From Pseudomonas mosselii (lineage in GTDB: Bacteria > Pseudomonadota > Gammaproteobacteria > Pseudomonadales > Pseudomonadaceae): DNA of 64,000 nt. The stretch spans positions 17,446-81,445 of the forward strand of contig NZ_QJRP01000020.1 of the NCBI RefSeq assembly GCF_003205295.1, in the 5' to 3' direction. Shown here piece by piece: positions 1 to 6,352 of the stretch; position 1 is the stretch's first letter, and the number at the start of each line of letters is the position of its first letter. The position numbers and the translations under genes are program-made. The notes under the pieces are model-generated. The model did not search any database, was not told the origin of the DNA, and saw nothing but the letters and a program-made list of their open reading frames with translations.

Positions 1-89
1 CCTATCTGTTGCTGACGGCGGTGTTTGTTTCCCTGGGGCCGCTGCTGTACATCGTGGTCAAGGGCTTTGCGCAGAAGCGCGGGGCATGA
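1..89 (+). CDS. C-terminal end of a membrane protein (partial)
   Basis: The reading frame is open from the left edge and stops with TGA at 87-89. The 28 visible residues form a hydrophobic helix (YLLLTAVFVSLGPLLYIVV) followed by a basic tail (KGFAQKRGA), the usual look of the last membrane segment and cytoplasmic end of an inner-membrane protein. The stop overlaps the ATG of the next gene (ATGA), so the two are probably translationally coupled. The family cannot be named from this fragment. Confidence 0.6.
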   Translation, partial: YLLLTAVFVSLGPLLYIVVKGFAQKRGA

Positions 90-514
90 GCGCCGCCCTG
101 GCGGTCTATGCCAGCTGCGTGGTGGTGCTGTTCTTCAAGATGCTGGCGATTTCCTGCTACCAGGGTTACTTCCGCCTGCGCTTCCTGGCCTTCACCAACA
201 GCGAGGATGCGGCGGTGTTCAAGCGTTCGGCTTGCCCTGCGGAACTGCCGCAGGTCACGCGGGCCATGCAGGCCTGGCGCAACGATCTGGAGAACATCCC
301 GATGTTCCTCGCGCTGGGCGGCCTGGCGGTCGAGCTGGAGGCGCCCGTTGTCATGACGGCTTGGCTGAGCGGGGTATTCACCGTGGCGAGGGTGTCGCAT
401 ACGGTGACTTACCTGGCGGCTATCCAGCCGTGGCGGACGGTGAGTTATGGGGTCGGTGTGCTGTGCCTGATCGGGCTGGCGGCGCTGGTCATCAACAGGC
501 TGTGTTTGGCGTAG
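86..514 (+). CDS. MAPEG family membrane protein
   Basis: A 142-residue integral membrane protein of the MAPEG family (membrane-associated proteins in eicosanoid and glutathione metabolism). It has four hydrophobic segments, at about residues 2-22, 70-90, 92-112 and 118-140. The loop after the first helix is charged and carries the typical RAMQAWRNDLENIPMFLA stretch, in which the R-x-x-x-N-x-x-E/N-N-I-P pattern is the family hallmark. Bacterial members are small trimeric inner-membrane proteins, some with glutathione transferase or peroxidase activity; the substrate here is unknown. The ATG overlaps the stop of the upstream membrane protein, suggesting an operon. An 81% overlapping shadow frame on the same strand was discarded. 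Confidence 0.85.
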   Translation: MSAALAVYASCVVVLFFKMLAISCYQGYFRLRFLAFTNSEDAAVFKRSACPAELPQVTRAMQAWRNDLENIPMFLALGGLAVELEAPVVMTAWLSGVFTVARVSHTVTYLAAIQPWRTVSYGVGVLCLIGLAALVINRLCLA

Positions 515-615
515 GGTTCAGCAAGCGCTCGTGCCCGAAGGCCGGCTATGGTAGCGTGCGCCGCCCAGCCATGAGGCTGCGGGCCGTTGGTTCTCGAATG
601 ACAAGGACAGTCGAT

Positions 616-1071
616 ATGAGCGATACCCCTTCCGTACTCAGGAAACTGGCCATTCGGCTATTGGGGTTGGTCGTGGTGTTTCCCGTGTTTTTGGTAACGG
701 GATACTGCACCACATTCGCCGTTTTCCTGCTCCCGGGGATGATCTATAACGGGTTCGATGACCCTTGGGACTATCAACTGAATCGCATTGGCTTGGTCAT
801 TGTGTTGATCGTAGGCCTTGTCGGCGTGAACACAGGGCTAAAGCTGTACCGGCACTTCCTGCGCAGCACCCGGGCGCCGGAATGGACCGGCTCGGCCTGG
901 GCGGGCCTGGGCTGTGGAACCGTGGCGAACCTGGCGATTATGTGCTGGTTTCCAGGGTCGCCGTGGTTCAAGGTGTTTCTGGGATGGCCTTTGTTGGGCA
1001 GTGCAGTGTTTGCCCAGTTGTTGCTGCAAAGCACCCGATGGACAGGGATCAGCGTCAGTCAAAAAGCCTGA
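616..1071 (+). CDS. hypothetical small membrane protein
   Basis: A 151-residue protein with four predicted membrane segments (about residues 11-40, 57-77, 96-115 and 119-138). I do not recognise the family. The start at 616 is chosen because AAGGACA lies 7 bases upstream; an in-frame ATG at 598 has no comparable ribosome binding site. It ends 2 bases before the convergent stop of the LuxR-type gene, so the two genes meet tail to tail with no room for a separate terminator. Nothing in it points to a transport or enzymatic role. Confidence 0.6.
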   Translation: MSDTPSVLRKLAIRLLGLVVVFPVFLVTGYCTTFAVFLLPGMIYNGFDDPWDYQLNRIGLVIVLIVGLVGVNTGLKLYRHFLRSTRAPEWTGSAWAGLGCGTVANLAIMCWFPGSPWFKVFLGWPLLGSAVFAQLLLQSTRWTGISVSQKA

Positions 1072-1073
1072 CT

Positions 1074-1865
1074 TCAACGGGTACAGAACGCATCAGGCTT
1101 CTGCACAAAGAATCGAGCAAACAATTCCGACTGCGACTTGATGTTCAACTTGGCGTAAATGTTCCGGCGGTGCACTTTCACCGTTTCCGCCGAGAGTGAA
1201 AGTTTCCCGGCAATCTCTTTGTTGGAGAAGCCGCTCAGCAGCAGCCTGAGCACATCGCTTTCACGGGTGGTGATCTGCGCGCCCAGCTGGGTCAGTGTTT
1301 CCTGCCAGGGCGGGGTCTCGGCAAGGTCCTTCTCGACGTCCACCTCGAAGGCCATGCGCTGGTGCATCAAGGCCGTCACCCAGGGCTTGATGAGGTCGAG
1401 GATGGTGATCTGCTCCTGGCTGAAGCGCGCCTTGCTGCCAATGGAAATGCACAGCGTGCGGTCAGCGTCGAGCTGAACGTTGTACTGCGCTTCATCGGCC
1501 GAGATGTAGTGTGCGAAATACTGGTGGTAGTACTCGGTTTCGAGAAAGTATTCCGGCGCGATATCCAGCAGGTGGAAGAAGCCGCTTTGCGGGTTTTCCC
1601 GGTTGGCGATATAGAACGGGTCCAGCAGGTAAAGCCCCTTCACATAACGATGGATGAACGCGTTGACCTCTTCGGCATCCGCCACCTCGGGCAGGCTCAC
1701 CACTTCCACTTGCTGGTTGGCGAAGATCAACACCACCCAGTTGTCGATCTGCACGTACTCGTTCAACACCCGAACCAGCGAGCTCCAGAACGCCGGACGG
1801 TCCAGCTGCATGATCAGCTTGCCGATCGATCGGTGCCAGGCCAGGCTTTGCAGGTCGAACGGCAT
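1074..1865 (-). CDS. LuxR-type transcriptional regulator (paralogue 1)
   Basis: A 263-residue regulator with a C-terminal GerE/LuxR DNA-binding helix-turn-helix at about residues 197-255 (TTRESDVLRLLLSGFSNKEI, then LSAETVKVHRRNIYAKL). The first 190 residues do not look like an acyl-homoserine-lactone domain; they share GLYLLDPFY, YYxxYF and ADExQ motifs with the regulator at 5148-5960, so the two are clear paralogues. It is divergent from an orphan polyamine-type binding protein at 2004, which is its most likely target. A TAACCC-AAAA-GGGGTA dyad lies 4 bases before the start codon, at the same place as a related dyad before the paralogue, which suggests autoregulation. The ligand is unknown; an amine or an amine breakdown product is an inference from the neighbours. 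Confidence 0.85.
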   Translation of the reverse strand: MPFDLQSLAWHRSIGKLIMQLDRPAFWSSLVRVLNEYVQIDNWVVLIFANQQVEVVSLPEVADAEEVNAFIHRYVKGLYLLDPFYIANRENPQSGFFHLLDIAPEYFLETEYYHQYFAHYISADEAQYNVQLDADRTLCISIGSKARFSQEQITILDLIKPWVTALMHQRMAFEVDVEKDLAETPPWQETLTQLGAQITTRESDVLRLLLSGFSNKEIAGKLSLSAETVKVHRRNIYAKLNIKSQSELFARFFVQKPDAFCTR

Positions 1866-1869
1866 TATC

Positions 1870-1885
1870 TACCCCTTTTGGGTTA
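1870..1885. promoter_or_regulatory. dyad TACCCC-TTTT-GGGTTA before luxR paralogue 1
   Basis: TACCCCTTTTGGGTTA is an inverted repeat 4 bases upstream of the first LuxR-type start codon, in the divergent region shared with the binding protein gene. The same TAACCC...GGGGTA arms stand 4 bases before the start of the paralogous regulator (5131-5143), with a shorter centre. On the mRNA the arm also supplies the G-rich ribosome binding site. The role as operator is inferred. The rest of 1886-2003 holds repeated AGGTA-type sequences and the binding protein promoter, not further resolved. Confidence 0.45.
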
Positions 1886-2003
1886 GGTATTCGCGGGTCA
1901 GAGGTAAGTATTCCGAGGTATTTACTATCCGGTCCTGCCCGGTATAGTCGCTCACTGGGCCTAGGATGGCCGTGAAGATACATCGATTCGATAAGGATGT
2001 TGC

Positions 2004-3107
2004 ATGACAAGGTCACGTTTGCGAACCCTTTTTTCGGCCTCGCTGCTTTGCGCAGGGATCAGCACATCGGTGCTGGCCGCCGAGCCCGGGATGCACCTGT
2101 ACAACTGGTTCGGGCTGCTTGCGCCGGAGACACCGAAGGCGTTCGAGCAGGAAACCGGCACCCGCGTGCACATGGACGCGTTCGACAGCGCCGACATCAT
2201 GCAGAGCAAGGTCATGGCCGGGCGCACCGGCTACGATGTGGTGGTGGCAACCTCCAACGTGCTGCCCAGCCTGATCGCGGCGGGCGTGCTGCAACCGCTG
2301 GACCGTGCGCAACTGGGCAATCTCTCGCACATCGACCCCGATATCCTTGCCCAACTGGCGGTCAACGACCCCGGCAACCGCTACGCGGTGCCCTACCTGT
2401 GGGGCACCACCGGCATCGGCTACGATGTCGACAAGGTCAAGGCGGCCCTGGGCGACCAGGCGCCGGTGGACAGCTGGGACCTGATCTTCAAGGAAGAGAA
2501 CATCAGCAAGCTCAAATCCTGTGGCGTGGCGATGCTCGACTCACCCAGCGAGATCATCTCGATTGCCCTGAACTACCTGGGCCTGCCAAGCAACAGCACC
2601 AACCCTGCGGATTACCAGAAGGCGCAAGACCTGCTGATGAAGATCCGCCCCTACGTGCTGTATTTCGACTCGTCGCGCATCGACACCGACATGGCCGATG
2701 GCAACATCTGTGCGGTGGTCGGCTGGGCCAACGGCGCCCTGGCCGCGCAGGCCCTCAACGAGAAGAACAACACCGGGCGCAGGATCAACTACAGCCTGCC
2801 GCGCGAAGGCGCGCTGGTGTGGTCGGAAAACCTGGTACTGCTCAAGGATGCGCCTCATCCCAAGGCCGGCATGGCGTTCATCAACTACATGATGCGCCCG
2901 GAAGTGATCGCCAAGACCTCGAACCACACCCTGTACCCCAACGCCAACAAGGACGCCACCCAGTTCGTCGAACAGGCGCTGCGGGACAACCCGTGGATCT
3001 ACCCCGACAAGAAGACGGTCGCCACGTTGATTCCGCTCGAGCCACTGCCGTTGAAGCTGGAGCGGATCCGTACGCGGGTCTGGACCAAGGTGAAGAGTGG
3101 CGTTTGA
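2004..3107 (+). CDS. polyamine-type ABC transporter substrate-binding protein (PotF/SpuD-like)
   Basis: A 367-residue periplasmic binding protein of the PotD/PotF family. A signal peptide covers residues 1-25 (basic start, LFSASLLCAGIST core, cleavage after VLA). The mature protein has the family landmarks YNW near its start, YDVVVATSNVLPSLIAAG, the PYLWGTTGIGYD hinge strand, DSPSEI and a C-terminal KLERIRTRVWTKVK helix. Canonical PotF/SpuD proteins have YNWSDYI at the first ligand loop; here it is YNWFGLL, so the bound amine may differ from putrescine. No ATPase or permease gene is adjacent, so it either feeds a transporter encoded elsewhere or acts as a sensor partner. It is divergent from a LuxR-type regulator, which probably controls it. 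Confidence 0.85.
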   Translation: MTRSRLRTLFSASLLCAGISTSVLAAEPGMHLYNWFGLLAPETPKAFEQETGTRVHMDAFDSADIMQSKVMAGRTGYDVVVATSNVLPSLIAAGVLQPLDRAQLGNLSHIDPDILAQLAVNDPGNRYAVPYLWGTTGIGYDVDKVKAALGDQAPVDSWDLIFKEENISKLKSCGVAMLDSPSEIISIALNYLGLPSNSTNPADYQKAQDLLMKIRPYVLYFDSSRIDTDMADGNICAVVGWANGALAAQALNEKNNTGRRINYSLPREGALVWSENLVLLKDAPHPKAGMAFINYMMRPEVIAKTSNHTLYPNANKDATQFVEQALRDNPWIYPDKKTVATLIPLEPLPLKLERIRTRVWTKVKSGV

Positions 3108-3128
3108 CCTGAATTGACGTGTCGTCAG

Positions 3129-3156
3129 CTGCCCGGTGCCGAGCGGTATCGGGCAG
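3129..3156 (+). terminator. hairpin after the binding protein gene
   Basis: A 12-bp stem (CTGCCCGGTGCC paired with GGTATCGGGCAG, two G-T wobbles) closed by a GAGC tetraloop starts 22 bases after the stop codon. It is followed by only a short ACGTTTG run, so it is a weak-tailed or Rho-assisted terminator at best. Confidence 0.5.
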
Positions 3157-3187
3157 CACGTTTGCGGCCTACTGATTCAAGCGATTT

Positions 3188-3235
3188 GTGAAACATCGTC
3201 TCACGGCGCCCGGCAAATCGGGGCGCTGGTTTCAC
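3188..3235. repeat. nested inverted repeat before the vgrG-like gene
   Basis: GTGAAAC (3188-3194) pairs with GTTTCAC (3229-3235), and inside it GCGCCC (3206-3211) pairs with GGGCGC (3221-3226). The element sits about 40 bases before the start codon of the shortened VgrG. It could be a leader hairpin or a remnant of a larger repeat; no function is assigned. Confidence 0.4.
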
Positions 3236-3272
3236 GTGCTTCATCCCATCTTATGCCGGAGGAGAACAGCGG

Positions 3273-4145
3273 ATGTTCAGCCCAGCCCATAAGACACACT
3301 TGAGTTTGACCATCGAAGGTATGGAGCACGATTTCCAGGTGCTTGGCTACACCGGGGAAGCGGTGGCCAACAGGCCTTACTTCTTCAATGTGGAACTGGC
3401 CAGCGAGTGGCCTGTCCTGGACCTTGAACGCTATCTCGACCTTGAGGCGTTCTTCAGCTTCGACAGGAACGGCAATGGCATCCATGGGCGGATCTACCAC
3501 ATCGCGCCGATGGGGCAGGCCCCGTGTTCGGCGCGTTACAGGTTGACCCTGGTGCCGCATCTGTCCTACCTGCGCCATCGCATCAACCAGCGGATCTTTC
3601 AACAGTTCTCGGTGCCCAGGATCGTGGCCTTGATATTGGAAGAGCATGGGATCGTGGGAGACGCCTATCGCTTCGAGCTGAGTGCGAGCTACCCCGAGCG
3701 CGACTACTGCACCCAGTATGGCGAAACGGATCTGCACTTCGTCCAGCGCCTGTGTGAGGAGGAGGGCATCCGCTTTCACTTCCAGCACAGTGCCCAAGGC
3801 CATGTGCTGGTGTTTGCTGATGGCCAGGCGGTGTTGCCGTGGGGCGTGCTTTATCGCCCGCCTCTGGTTCATGCCAAGCCCCGGGTGCCGGGGAACCAGA
3901 CTGCCGTGGTCATCGCCGTGGAGGATGACGAGAGCCGGTGTGATCGGCGCCTCGCCCGGATTCAGGTCAAATTCCCATGGGATCCTGAGGACAGGTTTGA
4001 CGACAAGAGCTGTTGTTGGCTGTCGGTGGCATCCGAATGGTGTTGTGCTGTCACGCCTCCGCGAACGGGGATGGAGGTGATGGTCTCGTTTCTCGGAAAC
4101 GATCCCGATCAGCCGCGGGTCAGTGGGTGCCTGTGCTGCCGATAG
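3273..4145 (+). CDS. shortened VgrG-like type VI secretion spike protein
   Basis: A 290-residue protein with the start and the OB-fold part of a VgrG (TssI) but less than half the usual 600-700 residues. Residues 1-195 match the gp27-like base (SLTIEGMEHDFQVLGYTGEA, then YCTQYGETDLHFVQRLCEEE and IRFHFQHS). Residue 199 onward resumes at VHAKPRVPGNQTAVV, a motif that normally lies well over 100 residues later, and continues through the gp5-like OB fold (RIQVKFPWD, CCWLSVASEW, GMEVMVSFLGNDPDQP). The beta-helix needle and any effector extension are missing. GGAGGAG lies 8 bases before the ATG, so translation looks intact. No other T6SS gene is near. It is either a decaying remnant after an in-frame deletion or a minimal orphan spike; GC and codon use are like the neighbours. 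Confidence 0.75.
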   Translation: MFSPAHKTHLSLTIEGMEHDFQVLGYTGEAVANRPYFFNVELASEWPVLDLERYLDLEAFFSFDRNGNGIHGRIYHIAPMGQAPCSARYRLTLVPHLSYLRHRINQRIFQQFSVPRIVALILEEHGIVGDAYRFELSASYPERDYCTQYGETDLHFVQRLCEEEGIRFHFQHSAQGHVLVFADGQAVLPWGVLYRPPLVHAKPRVPGNQTAVVIAVEDDESRCDRRLARIQVKFPWDPEDRFDDKSCCWLSVASEWCCAVTPPRTGMEVMVSFLGNDPDQPRVSGCLCCR

Positions 4146-4208
4146 CCTCATTCAGGCTACGGCAGCTTTTTCCGAAATCCTCTGCGTCCTGCCCTGTCGT
4201 GTTTGCCT

Positions 4209-5024
4209 TTAATCGATAACCAGCTCCCATACGCCACTGGCATGCTCGATCCGCTCACCCGGAAACTGGATGCGCTGGTTGGCGCTGTAGTCATGGAAGG
4301 CGCGGGCCTTGCCGATCAGCGACAGGTCCAGGGTCACGCCATGCCGTGACTCGCCGCGCCCGGCCTCGAACAGCGTGCGGCCATACGGGTCCACTGCCAG
4401 GCTAGCCCCCACGAACACGCAGCCATCCGGCCCGTCGCCCACGCGGTTGGCGACCACGGCGAACACCTGGTTCTCCATTGCCCGTGCCATCACCGACACC
4501 CGGTGCACATGATCCTCCGGTTCGGCCAGGCCATCGGTGATCAGCATCAACTGCGCGCCCAAGGCCTTCAGTGCCCGCGCCGTCTCGGGAAATTCGCTGT
4601 CGTAGCAGATCAACAGGCCCAGGCGCACGCCACGCCATTCGACGGTGGCGAAACGGTCGCCCGGTACCACGATGCCGTGCTCGGGCAGCCACAGGTGGGT
4701 CTTGCGGTAGGTGAGCAGAATACCCTCAGGGGCGATGAACAGGGTGGTGTTGTAGAACGTGCCGCCGTCGTTCTCGTACAGCCCCAGCACCACCGCGACA
4801 TTGCGCTGGCGCGCCGCCGCGACCACCGCCTGCACGGCATCGCCGTCGACGGCTTCGGACAGCATGCCGACGTCGTCCGCGGTGAGAAAACCGGTCAGGT
4901 GCGACTCAGGGAACAGCAGGATATCGGTGTCTGGCGCGCACTGGGCCAGCGCCTCGAGGATGCCGCGCAGGTTGTGGGCGGTGTCGCTGTCGCGGGTTGT
5001 CGTCTGTACCACTTCGATCTTCAT
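4209..5024 (-). CDS. carbon-nitrogen hydrolase (nitrilase superfamily)
   Basis: A 271-residue cytoplasmic amidohydrolase of the nitrilase superfamily, which cleaves amide or nitrile C-N bonds. The catalytic triad is visible: Glu in LLFPESH, Lys in TYRKTHL and Cys in LICYDSEFPE. ATG 5024 is chosen because the longer frame to 5120 adds residues with no family match. It is divergent from the LuxR paralogue 2, and an APC permease follows that regulator, so the three probably form one amine or amide utilisation unit: uptake, sensing and hydrolysis. The exact substrate cannot be told from sequence; N-carbamoylputrescine amidase-like or omega-amidase-like activity would fit the context. On the minus strand, TTGTTT and CATACT spaced by 16 bases (about 5092-5119) could be its promoter. 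Confidence 0.85.
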   Translation of the reverse strand: MKIEVVQTTTRDSDTAHNLRGILEALAQCAPDTDILLFPESHLTGFLTADDVGMLSEAVDGDAVQAVVAAARQRNVAVVLGLYENDGGTFYNTTLFIAPEGILLTYRKTHLWLPEHGIVVPGDRFATVEWRGVRLGLLICYDSEFPETARALKALGAQLMLITDGLAEPEDHVHRVSVMARAMENQVFAVVANRVGDGPDGCVFVGASLAVDPYGRTLFEAGRGESRHGVTLDLSLIGKARAFHDYSANQRIQFPGERIEHASGVWELVID

Positions 5025-5094
5025 GGGCAATCCGTCTCGCTGGGCCCGACCCTTCCGCGGGCGAGTGACATTTGCGAAGGGTGGTGCAAGTATG

Positions 5095-5121
5095 AAAACA
5101 ATCACTGGCAAAACAATCACT
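5095..5121. repeat. tandem 12-bp direct repeat AAAACAATCACT
   Basis: AAAACAATCACT occurs at 5095-5106 and again at 5110-5121, separated by GGC, in the region between the nitrilase gene and the LuxR paralogue 2. A third partial copy (AACAATCAC) stands at 6262-6270 just before the permease leader. A 15-bp period is not one helical turn, and the A-rich CA pattern also resembles Hfq/Crc target motifs in RNA. The role is open. Confidence 0.4.
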
Positions 5122-5143
5122 TCGACGGGTTAACCCGGGGGTA
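5121..5143. promoter_or_regulatory. candidate operator before luxR paralogue 2
   Basis: The block TTCGACGGGT-TAACCCGGGGGTA ends 4 bases before the ATG of the LuxR paralogue 2. Read on the minus strand it matches 19 of 23 positions of a block 3' of the same gene (5975-5997), in front of the permease. Two copies facing opposite ways around the regulator gene fit an operator bound by that regulator. This is inference from sequence identity and position. Confidence 0.5.
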
Positions 5144-5147
5144 GGGC

Positions 5148-5960
5148 ATGAGCTTGAGCCTGCAGGATCTTTCGTGGCACCAGGGGGTGGGCCAATGCAT
5201 CGAGCACCTCGACCGGCCGAGCTTCTGGCGCACACTGGCGACGCTGCTCGGCGACTTCGTCGAGGTGGATACCTGGGTAGCGCTGCTGTTCAGCCACGAC
5301 AAGCCGCTGATCTTCGACCAGAGCCCTTACGAGCGCGAGGGCATCGACCCGCTGGTGAGCGTGTACGCCAACGGCCTGTACCTGCTCGACCCGTTCTACA
5401 TCAGCAGCCGCGAGCGGCCGCTGACCGGCCTGGTGCGCCTGGCCGACGTGGCCCCGGAGCAGTTCCAGCAGACCGATTACTACCGCCTGTACTTCACCCA
5501 CAACGTGGTCGCCGACGAGGTGCAGTTCAACCTGGCCCTGGGCGATGGGCGCACGCTGTGCCTGTCGCTGGGCGGGCGCTCACGTTTTGACGCCCAGGCC
5601 ATCGCCCAGCTGGAGTTGGTACGCCCCTGGCTGATCGGCCTGCTGCGTCAGCGCCTGCACTTCGAGCAACTGCCCGAGCGCGCACCGGCCAAGCCCGCGC
5701 TGGGCCTGGCCCAGGGGCGCGACGAGGCAAGGCGGCAGCTGGAGTCGGTGCTCACGGCGCGGGAGCTGGACGTGGTGCGGCTGATCTTGGCGGGGCATTC
5801 GAACAAGGAGACGGCCATCAAGCTCAAGCTGTCGGCCGAGACGGTGAAGGTCCATCGGCGCAACGTGTACCGCAAGCTGGACGTGAACTCCCAGAGCGAG
5901 CTTTTTTCGCTGCTGTTCCTGGCCGGCGAAGACCTCGCCAGCCTGCAACCGGCGCCGTGA
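5148..5960 (+). CDS. LuxR-type transcriptional regulator (paralogue 2)
   Basis: A 270-residue regulator, paralogous along its whole length to the one at 1074-1865. Shared marks are LDRPxFW near residue 25, GLYLLDPFYI, YYRLYF and the C-terminal LuxR helix-turn-helix at about residues 200-255 (LTARELDVVRLILAGHSNKE, then LSAETVKVHRRNVYRKL). The N-terminal sensing region is not a recognised autoinducer domain. It lies between a divergent nitrilase-family hydrolase and a downstream APC permease, its likely targets. The ribosome binding site (GGGGGTAGGG) is inside the candidate operator at 5121-5143, so bound regulator could also block its own expression. The effector is unknown. Confidence 0.85.
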   Translation: MSLSLQDLSWHQGVGQCIEHLDRPSFWRTLATLLGDFVEVDTWVALLFSHDKPLIFDQSPYEREGIDPLVSVYANGLYLLDPFYISSRERPLTGLVRLADVAPEQFQQTDYYRLYFTHNVVADEVQFNLALGDGRTLCLSLGGRSRFDAQAIAQLELVRPWLIGLLRQRLHFEQLPERAPAKPALGLAQGRDEARRQLESVLTARELDVVRLILAGHSNKETAIKLKLSAETVKVHRRNVYRKLDVNSQSELFSLLFLAGEDLASLQPAP

Positions 5961-5974
5961 TTCCCCCGCGCCAT

Positions 5975-5997
5975 TACCCCCAGGTTAATCCTTCGAC
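5975..5997. promoter_or_regulatory. candidate operator between luxR paralogue 2 and the permease
   Basis: TACCCCCAGGTTA followed by ATCC and TTCGAC is the second copy of the motif found before the regulator (19 of 23 identical in opposite orientation). It lies 14 bases after the regulator stop and upstream of a sigma-54-like sequence at 6033-6049, a sensible place for an activator site for the permease. Confidence 0.5.
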
Positions 5998-6032
5998 GTT
6001 ATAGGAATCCGCACGGGGATCCGCATACTGGG

Positions 6033-6049
6033 CTGGCAGCTTTCTTGCG
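6033..6049 (+). promoter_or_regulatory. sigma-54-like promoter for the permease
   Basis: CTGGCAGCTTTCTTGCG carries GG and GC separated by exactly 10 bases, as the -24/-12 elements require (consensus TGGCAC-N5-TTGC); TGGCA and TTGC match, two of the middle bases do not. It would drive a transcript through the REP pair to the permease. No sigma-54 activator gene is in the neighbourhood, which weakens the call. Confidence 0.35.
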
Positions 6050-6097
6050 CGTGACCACCTGGAAGCCGCGTGAGAGCGGGCCTCGTGGTCGTAGCGT

Positions 6098-6180
6098 AGG
6101 AGCGGGCTTGCCCCGCGATCACCGGCAAACCGGTGCCATCCACTACATTGCCTGCATCGCGGGGCAAGCCCGCTCCCACG
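6098..6180. repeat. REP pair (inverted)
   Basis: AGGAGCGGGCTTGCCCCGCG at the left and its inverted partner CGCGGGGCAAGCCCGCTCCC at the right enclose a short spacer that itself contains ACCGGCAAACCGGT. This is the common repetitive extragenic palindrome of P. putida group genomes. It is followed by a CTG-rich low-complexity tract at about 6189-6226. Confidence 0.85.
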
Positions 6181-6283
6181 CTGTATTCCCTGCACCTGTA
6201 GCTGTACCTGCACCTGCTGCATCTGCTTAGTGTGCTGCAGACCGGCTTGGCAATTTCCTAGAACAATCACAAGAGGATGACCC

Positions 6284-6352
6284 ATGGCTCATTTCGCTCA
6301 CGGCCCGGCCCGTGGCATCGCCCCTGCGCGCCAGGAGGCCACCCATGCCTGA
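6284..6352 (+). CDS. possible 22-codon leader peptide before the permease
   Basis: An ATG at 6284 with AAGAGGATG 4-12 bases upstream opens a 22-residue frame (starting MAHFAHG) that ends with TGA at 6350-6352, 5 bases inside the permease coding sequence. Its own ribosome binding site is as good as that of the permease, and the overlap would couple the two translations. The upstream AACAATCAC-AAGAGG stretch is A-rich like Hfq/Crc target sites. The peptide has no recognised family; a coupling or attenuation role is an inference. Confidence 0.35.
   Translation: MAHFAHGPARGIAPARQEATHA

Noticed and set aside
1997..3112. 371-residue plus-strand frame over the binding protein gene
   Set aside because: Overlaps the PotF-like gene in another frame; Arg/Gly/Gln-rich and without motifs.
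6045..6230. 61-residue frame upstream of the permease
   Set aside because: It is the translation of a REP pair and a CTG-rich tract.
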